DNA of 13,474 bases from Physocladia obscura (Eukaryota; Chytridiomycota; Chytridiomycetes; Chytridiales; Chytriomycetaceae), in assembly GCA_027596945.1 (NCBI GenBank), contig JADGJH010000711.1:1645-15118 (forward strand), in the 5' to 3' direction. Positions 1-10,631 of this stretch are shown here, one piece after another. The translations under genes were made by a program, and so were the position numbers. A model generated the notes under the pieces. It made no database searches and had not been told where the DNA came from. It saw only the letters and a program-made list of their open reading frames with translations. Position 1 is the first letter of the stretch; each line of letters opens with the position of its first letter.

Positions 1-1139
<1,139 letters not shown>

Positions 1140-1210
1140 TTCCTCAACAAATTCCCTTCCCAACAAATTCAAATTCTGGAATTGTGAATATTGTTCCTCA
1201 AACCGAAACG

Positions 1211-1620
1211 TTGGACCCAGCTCCATTTCATGCAGCCCTTTCCCTGCAGGTATCATCGAATACACATGCTCGTCCTTCGCAAAAACCTCCAGCAACACCG
1301 CCCGTCAGTCTCCAGAAATTCCATTCCCCACAATCGAAAGCTCCTTAGCCGTCTTAATCTGCAATCCTTTGCATCCCATGCTTTCAGCAAATTTCACAAA
1401 GTCAGGGTATCACCATTCCGCTATGCCGCTTCTCATAGAATAAATCTTGCCATTGTTTTTCCATCCCTTGGAAATCATTGTTGAGAATCATGACTTAAAC
1501 GCCAATGTTAAATTGGTGCGCTGTTATTAGTTCAAGACTGGTCATTGAAAACGACACGTTTCCATCGATGTTGATGATATTCTTGTCAGAACGTCCAACT
1601 TCTACACGATAGCCTTTATC
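1211..1620 (-). pseudogene. ILV2: Decayed C-terminal fragment of acetolactate (acetohydroxyacid) synthase
   Basis: Read on the minus strand, this stretch encodes the ThDP-binding and C-terminal part of the large catalytic subunit of acetolactate synthase, the first common enzyme of valine and isoleucine synthesis. Recognisable pieces in order are IINIDGNVSFSMT, FNIGV, VMILNND, QGMEKQWQDLFYE, DFVKFAESMGCKG, LLEVFAKDEHVYSM and IPAGKGLHEMELGP. It is broken by an in-frame TAA at 1497-1495 where lysine is expected, a frameshift near 1404 (old-frame TGA at 1404-1402), another near 1325, and a probable one-base loss near 1300. The N-terminal two thirds of the enzyme are missing. The last segment is in the same frame as PAP1 exon 1 with no stop between them. 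A functional copy would have to lie elsewhere. Confidence 0.85.
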
Positions 1621-1919
1621 CCACTTCTGTCAGAATCAGTCGCTCAGCTTTGATTCTGTGTCAGTTTTACATTGTTGATTCCAATGTTTTAAAATAATAA
1701 AAATATTTTAATATAATATATATGTATTATCAAGAATAAAAACTTAAATAATACCTATCTCTTAAAAATTGTGATTATTTTATTACCAGACATTTACTGG
1801 ATAGCTAATTAAAATAGCCAATTAGTCTTTGTTTTGACATTCATAAAATAACTCATATGACTCAATTTTATCAGAACACTGCATATGTGATGCTGTTGCA
1901 TCAGTCTTGCAACATGTGT
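1621..1919. other. AT-rich spacer without recognised gene
   Basis: About 300 bases, very AT-rich between 1680 and 1860 (runs of ATA/TTA repeats). I see no conserved coding segment, tRNA boxes or inverted repeat that I would defend. It separates the ILV2 remnant from the retroelement debris, so it could mark an old insertion or rearrangement boundary. Confidence 0.5.
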
Positions 1920-2518
1920 TGCTTGAGTAGTTGCCTTGGTAATCGTTTTGGTTTATTTTCCAGCTGTTTTCTCAGTTGCTGATCCTTGCAAGTTGTTACC
2001 TACCACCTGCAGCTCTTCAAAATTGCACAACATGCAACAGCAGGTCTTGAATTCTTACTGGCATCTCATTGCCACTGTGCCAATGTTATGCGCCAATCCA
2101 TTGACACCAACGTATTCTCATTTATTGTGTTGCTGTGCCATCAACCCACCAAAAAGCAAGTCATCATCATTTCTTGCATAATTTTGAAAATACAACAAGG
2201 AGACAAAAAACTTGAATTGGGATTAACACTTTCTGTGTAAATTGCAGGGTTGGATCTTTTTTAGATTGTCAAACATGTCATCTACATCAATTCAGGATTT
2301 GCACAATCATATGCTGCTTGGATATCCATGGAAACCGCACGTGTTTCTGAATTTTGGTCCATTAGCTCATTCAAGTTGAGAACTTTTTCCATGGCGGCAT
2401 GATTTTGCCAGAAACCACATTGTGCTATGTCCAACATCAGGTTCGTGATGTGTGTTACACTTGGCCGTGGATTTCCCTCAAACAGCATTCTGTGTTGTGA
2501 GATTCTGCTTTTGAACAT
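1920..2518 (-). mobile_element. Fragment of a non-LTR retrotransposon reverse transcriptase
   Basis: The best part is 2518-2282, an open frame with the pattern of LINE-type RT blocks: LDIAQCGFWQNHAA (usually QxGFRxxxS/A), then LNLNELMDQN, and the first catalytic-aspartate block AVSMDIQAAYDCANPELM, equivalent to the D-x-x-x-A-[FY]-D block. It stops at a TAG at 2281-2279. Below that, in shifted frames, SVNPNSSFLSPCCIF (about 2240-2180) looks like a decayed version of the GxxQGSxLSPLLF block, and a weak region to about 1920 could be the rest of the palm. No intact YxDD catalytic motif is seen. There is no endonuclease domain, no poly(A) tail and no target-site duplication that I could pair. This is a dead, truncated copy; the 1920-2200 extension is tentative. 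Confidence 0.65.
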
Positions 2519-2578
2519 ATCCTTATTTTTATGTAAAACAAAATATGGATTCGGAAAAAGTTATTTCATCATTAATTA

Positions 2579-2584
2579 TTTATT
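2579..2584 (-). terminator. AATAAA poly(A) signal of MET2
   Basis: TTTATT on the plus strand reads AATAAA on the minus strand, beginning 24 nt after the MET2 stop codon. Its position is right for 3' end formation of that mRNA. Confidence 0.55.
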
Positions 2585-2607
2585 ACCCATGCATTTGAAA
2601 TAGATGT

Positions 2608-4233
2608 TCACCACAACAATGCATCTGTGCCCTCAGCTTCTCCAAACAAGCTCTTTTTTTCTCCAATTTTAAATTCTCCACCACTAGAAATTCTAGAAAC
2701 AAGATCCGGTGTATGTTTTCGAATAAATGCAGTCAAGTGTTTATTCATCTGTTCGAATTCCAGCAGAAACCCATCGTGCCCCTCGAAAGAATGAACGATA
2801 ATTATTTCGCTGTTGGGAATATGTTCGCTGAGTTCGTATTGTTCAGAAATTGTAAAAAGTCCATCGGTTTCGATTCCTAGAACGTTATCAATGAGAACAA
2901 GGACAAAGACAAAGAAAGGGACATTAATATATATATTTATGTTTTTATTTAATATACAGATAAATAAGATTTGTTTTTGTTCTTACCAACGATAAGAGTG
3001 TTTTGTTCAATGGATTCAAGGACTTGCTCATATTTCCCTCTCGCGCGAGAAATATCGTGAGTATCAAGTTTTCTTGTAATTGCGACATAACAATTTGCAT
3101 CAAACCCTTCAGAGAAATTTATATAAGAATAAAAAAAAAAAGTAACAAAATTAAGAAACTTACTTGCAACAAATTTTTCGCCTTGATACCTCAGATAACT
3201 TTGTACTGAAAAAACTTTCGGTCCAGAAGAATTTGAAGGATCAACGGAATTTTGCGCGTCATTTGCTCTGTGAAAAGAATTCAATGGTACATCATCCGCG
3301 CCACCGTCCTTAAACGTCATAGTTTTACGACCGAATCTCGATTCAAATGAGTTTCGCGATCGATAAGTCATAAGCGCAGACATACGCGCAGCACTTAGCC
3401 CTTGCTTCGGTGGATTTGTCATATCATAGAATCCATTCTGATAATTCGGGTCACTGTAGATTGTTTGTCGTTGCTGTTCGCCCCAAGAAATACACCACGC
3501 AGAATACCGACCAGATGTTGCGATAGCAGCAATATTTTTAACGTATTCTATGCCAAAAAAACTCCATTCGAGAACCTTGTTTTTCAGTTTTTTTGTGTTG
3601 ATCAGGGTTTTGAACCAAATCAACGAACAATTGCGCAATTGTAGGCTGGTTCACCTGCATGCCGCCCATACTACCTCCAATTACATACTGCACTTCTTTA
3701 ACACCTAATGCATCTAAAACTTGCTTGTGCGCTCTGGTATATGACGAAAGTACATTAGCAACTGTCGCAACCCAAAAGCTGTCAAACCAACAAAAAAACT
3801 ACACTATACCTGACATCGTCTCGGATTGTTGTCAGCGGAAAATCTGGACCGTACGGACGTCCTGTTTCTGGGTTGATCGTAACAGGCGATGCCGAGCCGT
3901 AGGGAGACCCCAACACGTTCGCGCAGAAGATAAAGAAAACGTCAGTGTCGAATGCTTTGCCCGGCCCAAGCAGCGGACCCCACCAGTCGTCAACATCAGT
4001 AGATCCAGAAAGCGCATGGCAAATTACCTAGGTTTTATTTTATTTTCTTACATGAGGTCCCCAAGTTTAGTCATTGGCGAGATTACCATGGCGTTTGTTC
4101 CTGCTGAGTTCAAAGTTCCCCATGTTTTGTATGCGATTGGAACGTTTTTAAGCTTATTTCCAGATATTTCCAGTTCGATATAATCGAGAATGTGGATTGT
4201 TTGCCCCTGTATCAATTCAGCAAAGTTGGTCAT
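2608..4233 (-). CDS. MET2: Homoserine O-acetyltransferase
   Basis: Transfers acetyl from acetyl-CoA to homoserine, giving O-acetylhomoserine for sulfur incorporation in methionine synthesis. Six exons: 4233-4087, 4027-3810, 3733-3655, 3575-3164, 3106-2987 and 2876-2608. Introns are 59, 76, 79, 57 and 110 nt. The join gives 1245 nt, 414 residues plus TGA, with all phases consistent. It is an alpha/beta hydrolase: nucleophile S143 in GGSMGGMQ, acid D330 in the ETDGLF segment and H359 in EGHDGF. Other family hallmarks are NVLGSPYGSASPVTINP, SAWCISWGEQQRQ, SALMTYRSRNSFESRFGRK and VQSYLRYQGEKF. A hydrophilic insert of about 35 residues between the last two is usual in fungal enzymes. The start ATG lies 11 residues before the IHILDYIEL strand and no upstream in-frame ATG is close. 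Acetyl rather than succinyl specificity is inferred from the fungal context. Confidence 0.95.
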
Positions 4234-4595
4234 GGCCAGTTTGAAATGTTGAATTTTTTTTCTTCAAATTTTGGGGCATGTCTTTGTTCTTCAACGAATT
4301 AAACATACGATCTACAAACGAAACCTTTACACTTTGGTTGAAGATTATTATTTTTAAAATTAATATTGCAATTGATTATAAGTTTACTGATACAAAAAAT
4401 TGTGACTTGCTGATACTTTCGATTCAGTCACTGAGCGCATAAAATGTTGGACACTATTTTTAAATTACCGTTGTGCAATATTTAAAAACTAGGACAAGCT
4501 TGAAATCGATTTGTCGAAAACATTGTGGTGGAGTGACTGTTGGAAAATTTTGTAATAAAACTTCAAAAATCACTCCTTTCCAGAATTCAAACAAA
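4234..4595. promoter_or_regulatory. Divergent intergenic promoter region between MET2 and the DDX60-like gene
   Basis: These 362 bases separate two start codons pointing away from each other, so they should hold both promoters and 5' leaders. They are AT-rich, with a T-tract next to MET2 (about 4249-4262). I did not find a convincing CACGTG-type sulfur-regulation box or a defined TATA element. Start contexts are gccATG for MET2 and aaaATG for the helicase gene. Confidence 0.5.
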
Positions 4596-7500
4596 ATGTC
4601 ATCCGAGTTCAGCTCGAACATTGAAAATACCTCTGCGTGGTTTTCATCTTGTGAGTTACTTTGCTATCTGCCGAAGGGTTTCTAACCTACTGTTCGTCAA
4701 TATTCGAACCAGTGAATCCAATTCTGGTTAGTTTAAATAGTGACTACGCTGGACCAGAGCAGTTTATAATCGACGGAAATGCTCTCGCGTATCATATTCT
4801 CACGTCTGTTATTTCAGATGAAATTGGTTTCTTGAATCAGTCCATTCAAGAGTTGCACCGCATATTACAAACCATTTCAGCACGAGGATGCAACTACAAG
4901 ATTGTCATCTTTCATGATCATTTTAAGTTGTTTGATCAAATCCTCGGGCCCCAGTTTTCTACAGCTTTTTCTTGCCTTGTTCAAGAAATTCCGTCGCCTT
5001 TTGAATTTACTGATATAGAATCAGCCGAGTGGAAAGAATATCTATCTCGCGAACAATTCAGCTTTATTCTCACTTCGATAGCTACACTACGCATTTGCAC
5101 TAATACTGCTATTGCGGTGATTCAGTCTTTTTTTGTTAACCAATGTTTAAGCTCTGGACTCTCTGTGGCACTTTTATCTGAGTATCTACTCACGGAGCCT
5201 CACGCCGTGATGGCTTTTCTCATTCAAAACTCTAAATATATCGAAGAACTTGCCGTAAAGTATAAAGGAAATCATAGGGAACTAATTGAAAGACTGTCAA
5301 ACGATGAAAATGAACTCTTAAGATTTGGTGAGAAACACATTTTCTTGGCACCACAACACTGACCGCAAAGTGATAGAAATTAACGCCAATAAAGATTCAA
5401 ACGAAATAATCAGACCTGAAAACGAAATTTCTTCTTCCTCGTTATGGTCTCCAATTTCTGAAGTTGAGAAGTCAGATTGGTTTTCAGTTTCAAGATTCAA
5501 ACAAAAACCGCTGGAAATCCCAGAAAACGATGGAATAATCTCATATTCAAAACAATCTAGTACACGGCCTCAGTCTCCAACATTTTCATCGTCGTCATTT
5601 TCAGAAGACTCAGACTCGAGCGATGATTCGTCTCCTCCATCACCACTTTCGAAAAACAATCAAAAAACCCAATCTTCCGCAAGTATAAAGACACAAAAGG
5701 TACGGCAAGAAAAAGCACACTGGATCGCAATTTACGCTGCAAGTCTTAGTGGAGTAACTGGACGCGTTCTCGAAAGACAGATAATCACGGTCGATGCAAA
5801 GCAATCATTAGCGAAAACATCGAAAAAAAAATTAGCAACTACTTCGAAATCTGAACATTCGCAATCGAACAATTCATGGCCCAAAAAGAATCAAAAGAGT
5901 TCCGCTCAGCCATCGAAAAAAGATGCCATCATTTCCGCACAACTCGTGAAAAAATCGGAAAAGGCGCGCGAAAGACTCATGGCATTATTTAACGAGTTTG
6001 GAATTGGTAATCACATCGGAATAACTTCTGATCCCATTTCTCGTGCTGCTCAAGAAAAGAAATTAGATTCGTGTCGCATAAAACTTGTCGCATTAGAGTC
6101 AAAGCTTGACGATTTTACCAATAAACACAGTGAAGTTAGCGAGGTTGTTTATGAAGCCTTATTGCTAAAAATTGCGCTTTTGTTCGATTCGTGGAGACTT
6201 GCGTCGACCATTGGAGGAAGAAATTTTCAGCTTTTAGTGGAACTATTCCACAGTGCGACATCTTTAATCAAATCTGTGGCTGAAGATAACCTACTATCAG
6301 CGATGGCCAAATATTTTCTTGCAATTACATGCCATAATATTTTGAGTTATGTTGGCTTGGATTCAATTTTGAAGAGCCTTGTCCAATCACTGGAAATGCC
6401 TGTTGAAAAATCCAATGGCAAGAAAGAAGCGAATATAGCTTCTTATACTCCACCGTTCGAAATTAAAATGCCAAATTTATCATCGAATATGTTAGTTGGA
6501 TGTTCAGCTGCAGAATTTCAGTTGTTATATTGTGGAGACGAAATGGAGAGAATGCTTGATTCGCAGAGAGATTTTCGCGTGAATTTTAAACCTGACGGTT
6601 GGCAAAGGGAGATTTTGAATCATATAGATAATAATGATAGTGTTTTTGTCGTTGTAAGTGTGAATTGTTATTTATGTAATATTGTGTCTGTATTATTCTA
6701 ACTCAGCCGCATAGGCACCAACTTCTGCTGGCAAAACTTTTTGCTGCTTTTACGCAATGGAGATTATGATGCGTTCTGGAGATGACGGTGTTGTTGTTTA
6801 TATCGCACCTTCATCAGCGCTGGCAAATCAAATTGCTGCAGAAATCGAAGGGAGATACACGAAACAATTCAAACACAACTCCATGACTATTTGGGCGATT
6901 TTGACCGAAGATTACAGAATGCACGATCCTTTACAGTGTCAGGTGAAAAAAAAAAAAGAAAGAAAAAAAAAGGACGATTTTTCAATGATTTTTCTATCAT
7001 TGCTGCTGTATCAAATCGCTCCCTTTCATTTTTAACTTTATTCTGTATAGATTCTCGTCACAACGCCAAAAATGTTTAAAGATATGATACTCCAACCGAA
7101 ACTTGCTGGTTCGTGGTTACCAAGAGTAAAACGTGTTGTTTTTGATGAAATACACTGCCTTGGTGATCGAAATAATGACGGACAAGTTATCAATCAGCTA
7201 CTGCTTATGGTGCTCTGTCCAATTCTTGCACTTTCAGCAACAGTCGGAAACATTCAAGATTTCGGAGACAGTCTCGCGGAAATACAAAAAGCGCATGGCC
7301 ACTCTTTAAAAATTGTCCACCACAAAAACCGATATTCTCACCTTCGAAAATTTATTTACAACGAATCAACACGAGTATTCAAGCATATTCATCCAATATC
7401 TGCGTTGTATAGAAGAAGCCCGGAAAATATTGCTGAGGATTTAGATTTGGAACCACGCGATACATCAAAACTTGCAAAGAATATGGCTGCACTATCTAAA

Positions 7501-9576
7501 TCCGGATATCTCGCACCAACATCAATTGAATCGTTTTTTGTAAAAACTTCGATTATTGGGCTTGGAGATGTGGCGAAATACGCGGACTATTTGAAAAAGG
7601 TGCTGAAATTGTGGATGGAAAATCCTGATTCGCGAAATCGTGACTCACCGTTCATAAAACTTGTCGACCTGTTGAACAATGACAACACCAGCGATTTGAA
7701 TACACAAACCGATTTAATTAATGATGACAAGAAAAAATCAGCATCATTAGCTTCCATGAACGATTTTAATGTTTCACACACTTCTGATCTATTACGCGAT
7801 ATGAATGACAACCAATTATTTCCAGCACTATTTTACTCCTTTGATGGTGCTGGCCAAACGTGCTTGCAAATACTTGAATCTGTTGTTGTCAGTCTCGATG
7901 CCGAAGAAGCACATTTTAAAGTGACAGACATAACTTTTCGACAAAATTTGGAAACATTGAAAAAATGGGACGCCGAGTCTCCAAAGTTGTACAAAAAATA
8001 TGAATCTGAGCTGCAGGAATTCAAAAAAAGAAGCTATTACACAAAAGAGGAGTTTGAAGCGTTTGTTGCCCAACGCAGCCCTAAACCGTTTGTATTTGAC
8101 CCTGCCGCAATTGTAGACGCTTTTTCATATTCAAACAAAAAGTGTGGTGTGAATTTGGATGACATTGAAGTAGAAATATCAAAATTGAAAGGATTGTCGA
8201 AATTTGTTTTGCAAGGACTTAGACGAGGAGTTTGTTGCCATTTTACTGGAATGAATGTGGAGTATTTGCAGCTTGTCGAGCGATTGTTTCGGAAAGGATG
8301 GGCACGGGTTGTGTTTTGCACACAGACTTTGTCCCTTGGCATCAATATGCCTGCAAAGAGCGCAGTTTTTATTGGTGATTCGGTATGTTTTGCTTCTTTT
8401 CATAATTGAAAGCTTTTTTGAATAACCCTTTTGTCTTTGCCTTACCAGCCATATTTGACACCTTTAAGCTTTCGTCAAGCTGCTGGAAGGGCAGGTAGGC
8501 GCGGTTTAGATCTTCGTGGAAACGTGATATTTGTTGGTTTGAAGAGAGAAAGGATCAACATGCTTTTGGCATCTCAGTTGCCAGCATTGAATGTGAATTT
8601 TGAACTTTCAGACGCATTAGTTTTACAACTTCATTCAGTTCTCGCTAACCAATCGTCTCAACTTGTTGCGTCCACGATTTTCGAAAACGTCATTAAACTT
8701 GAGCATTCAGCAAAGGCGAGGATAAACAATGCCAGTGCGTTACAACAATCCGTCAACAGACTTCAAGAGTCAAGACACATTTCAATTTCTCCGAAAGCAG
8801 AGCAAAAGCCATCGTTGATAGGTTTTGCTGGCTTTGTTTGTCATTTGTCGCAATTTTCCGAATTTGGAGCTTTCGCGTTTGCAAAGCTGATGCAAGACGG
8901 CGTACTATTTGAAATCTGCAGTCAGTTTGAGACTCGACGCGATCAAGTGTGTCATGATCTTTTGGTGACAATTTCGACACTGTTTTGTCGCCGACCAATG
9001 CTTCATGCATCGCGAATGTATGAAGTCAAACAAAAAAACGGCAGTAACTTCTCTGTTGTTGAAATTCCAGCTATTTCCAGTATTGTGCTGCACAGTTTAT
9101 ATGAAATTGGTGGCATAAAATATCAGCTAGAATCACTTCCACCACCACCACTTGATGCTTCAATCGAGTCGAGTTATCTACTCAACGCATACATTCTCGA
9201 CTTTTTCAAACACGGACGCATTGTGTCGCTTATTCGTGAAAACAAGCTTTCAGGTAGAGCAGAGGCAATTGTTTTGTTGGGTGAGTTCTGGAAAGTACTT
9301 GATGGTATCCGAACATGTTTAGAAATTATGATTATTGGGATCGAGCGCGACCAGGGACTTCAAGATGTTCAGATTCAAAATGTTGTCCGAGATGAAAGCA
9401 CCGAGATGTTTTTGTCTTCTGAGTATCAGCAAGGAAGAGAGCAAGTGCAGCTGATTGTACGTGGTTTGATTGAACCACATTTTAGTGGAGAAGCATATGG
9501 ATTATGGAATATGTATAAGAGTGTTCATGTTATTCAGCAGATTTATGGAGTTAATCTTGCAGCAATTATGAATTGA
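4596..9576 (+). CDS. DDX60: DDX60-like Ski2-family RNA helicase
   Basis: Large ATP-dependent helicase of the DDX60 branch of Ski2-like SF2 proteins. Exons: 4596-4650, 4713-5327, 5371-6653, 6715-6942, 7051-8382 and 8449-9576. Introns are 62, 43, 61, 108 and 66 nt; CTAAC branch sites are clear in introns 1 and 3. The join is 4641 nt, 1546 residues (human DDX60 is about 1700). N-terminal region: PIN-like start FIIDGNALAY and IVIFHDHF. Then a Ser/Asp-rich linker (about 286-317), a Lys/Ser-rich stretch, and the DDX60-type WQREIL segment before motif I, APTSAGKT (652-659). Motif Ia is IAPSSALANQIAAE, Ib LVTTPKMF, II DEIH (759-762), III SATVGN, V TQTLSLGINMP, VI QAAGRAGRRG (1181-1190). A long winged-helix/ratchet C-terminus follows. 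No zinc finger or membrane segment is seen. In mammals DDX60 is linked to antiviral RNA sensing; the role in this organism is unknown. The first intron was chosen because it removes a frame change and restores an ATG start. Confidence 0.92.
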
Positions 9577-9583
9577 TGAAAAA

Positions 9584-9599
9584 AATAAAGAATAATAAA
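9584..9599 (+). terminator. Tandem AATAAA poly(A) signals of the DDX60-like gene
   Basis: AATAAA occurs at 9584-9589 and again at 9594-9599, just after the TGA ending at 9576. These are the obvious poly(A) signals. The following 185 bases to the convergent gene at 9785 hold no other feature I can support. Confidence 0.55.
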
Positions 9600-9784
9600 A
9601 AATTCTGTATTTTAAAATCTTAACTTTCAAGCCTCTCTTTAACCGTATTGTAACAAACACCTCAAATTCCAAAGATTGGTCATCCACAAACTCGATTCAA
9701 AACTTTTCCAAAATTTAAATATCGCAGGTATGGATAATAAACGTAAAAAAAATAATAAAATAAAGCAAAGTTTGAAAATTTTCT

Positions 9785-10537
9785 TCAATCCAGCACCTCT
9801 CTGAAAAGATTTTCTTTTTGGGAAAGTCTCGAGCTCAATAAGTCAAAACATGCATTTAAATCGGCAGTGACACCAGATGCGCGATTTTCAATTTTAAAAA
9901 TAATATTCAGTTTTCCATGACTAACGGCAGGCGACTGTAACGAAGCACGAACATACGCAAACGACTTTCCCAAATTTTCAGCGCAATTTTTCGAGTTTTG
10001 ACTGTGTTTCACCGAATACATTTCACAATTTTCCGTTTCCCAAACGTGAGGTAAAATTTCAACAACAGAAAAATTTAGGCAAAGCTCGAAAGTGCGTTCT
10101 GGGAGGAAGTATTCATTCACCACATGCATAGGTATAAGCTTTTGCGCACCGCCAACTTGTTTGTTCCAGAACTCGTTGGCGGCAGTGTATTCAAAACTCT
10201 TGCACAAGTCTTCGAAGGATTTCAGTGCGCTAATCAGGTTCTGTATAATAGGTGCAGCAGAGTTTCCGTGTTCAGAGAGCCATTGGGTATTTCTAGAATT
10301 GTATTGTCGCAACTGATGCTTGACGTCGGCAGAATACAAGTATTTCTGGATCATTTTCCACATGTGCCAATCCAGGGCCCATACAGCATACTGAAATCCA
10401 GTTATTCCACCAAAGAGACGACCGGCTGGATCAATGAGATCTCCATACGTAATTGCCAAAGAAGGAGTTCCTCGTAGCATAGATTCGGCAGCTTTATGAT
10501 TAGCGTTCGCAACAAACGCCAGAAATTTGCTGGTCAT
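9785..10537 (-). CDS. Uncharacterised 250-residue protein of a family recalled from Legionella-type bacteria
   Basis: A single uninterrupted exon of 250 codons, ATG at 10537 (context aaaaATG) to TGA at 9787-9785, converging on the helicase gene. The N-terminal half looks like a small helical domain: FLAFVANANHKAAESML (ankyrin-like helix pair), then GITGFQYAVWALDWHMW, a Trp-rich segment, and VGGAQKLIPMHVVNEYF near residues 128-144. The C-terminal half is less distinctive. I recall the segments around ITGFQYA-WALDWHMW and GGAQ-L-P-HVVNEY from uncharacterised, sometimes ankyrin-annotated, proteins of Legionella and relatives; this is memory, not a search. No signal peptide, membrane helix or known catalytic motif is visible. 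The lack of introns contrasts with its neighbours. Function unknown; the ORF looks intact and is probably a real gene. Confidence 0.75.
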   Translation of the reverse strand: MTSKFLAFVANANHKAAESMLRGTPSLAITYGDLIDPAGRLFGGITGFQYAVWALDWHMWKMIQKYLYSADVKHQLRQYNSRNTQWLSEHGNSAAPIIQNLISALKSFEDLCKSFEYTAANEFWNKQVGGAQKLIPMHVVNEYFLPERTFELCLNFSVVEILPHVWETENCEMYSVKHSQNSKNCAENLGKSFAYVRASLQSPAVSHGKLNIIFKIENRASGVTADLNACFDLLSSRLSQKENLFREVLD

Positions 10538-10609
10538 TTTTCGACAATTGAAATTAGTAGCTATTGACTCGTTTTAAAATAATTTTAATTCAAACACGTC
10601 AGTTTTGAA

Positions 10610-10629
10610 TTTTTTTTTTTTTTTTTTTT
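10610..10629. repeat. 20-nt T homopolymer (A-tract on the minus strand)
   Basis: An uninterrupted run of 20 T. On the minus strand it is a poly(A) run starting only three bases after the stop codon of the acetylesterase remnant. It could be simple slippage sequence or the tail of a retrocopied transcript. Confidence 0.85.
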
Positions 10630-10631
10630 GA

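Noticed and set aside
1936..2240. Two overlapping plus-strand open frames of about 80 codons
   Set aside because: Cys/His-rich but without recognisable motif or splice context. The minus strand of the same stretch continues the decayed RT.
3659..4183. 174-codon plus-strand open frame
   Set aside because: Exactly antisense to MET2 exons 1-3, which are conserved residue by residue on the minus strand.
7587..8403. Several minus-strand open frames of 60-100 codons
   Set aside because: Shadows of helicase exon 5; composition follows the antisense of the plus-strand codons.
10092..10477. Plus-strand open frames of 74 and 117 codons
   Set aside because: Antisense to the 250-residue minus-strand gene, with no motif of their own.
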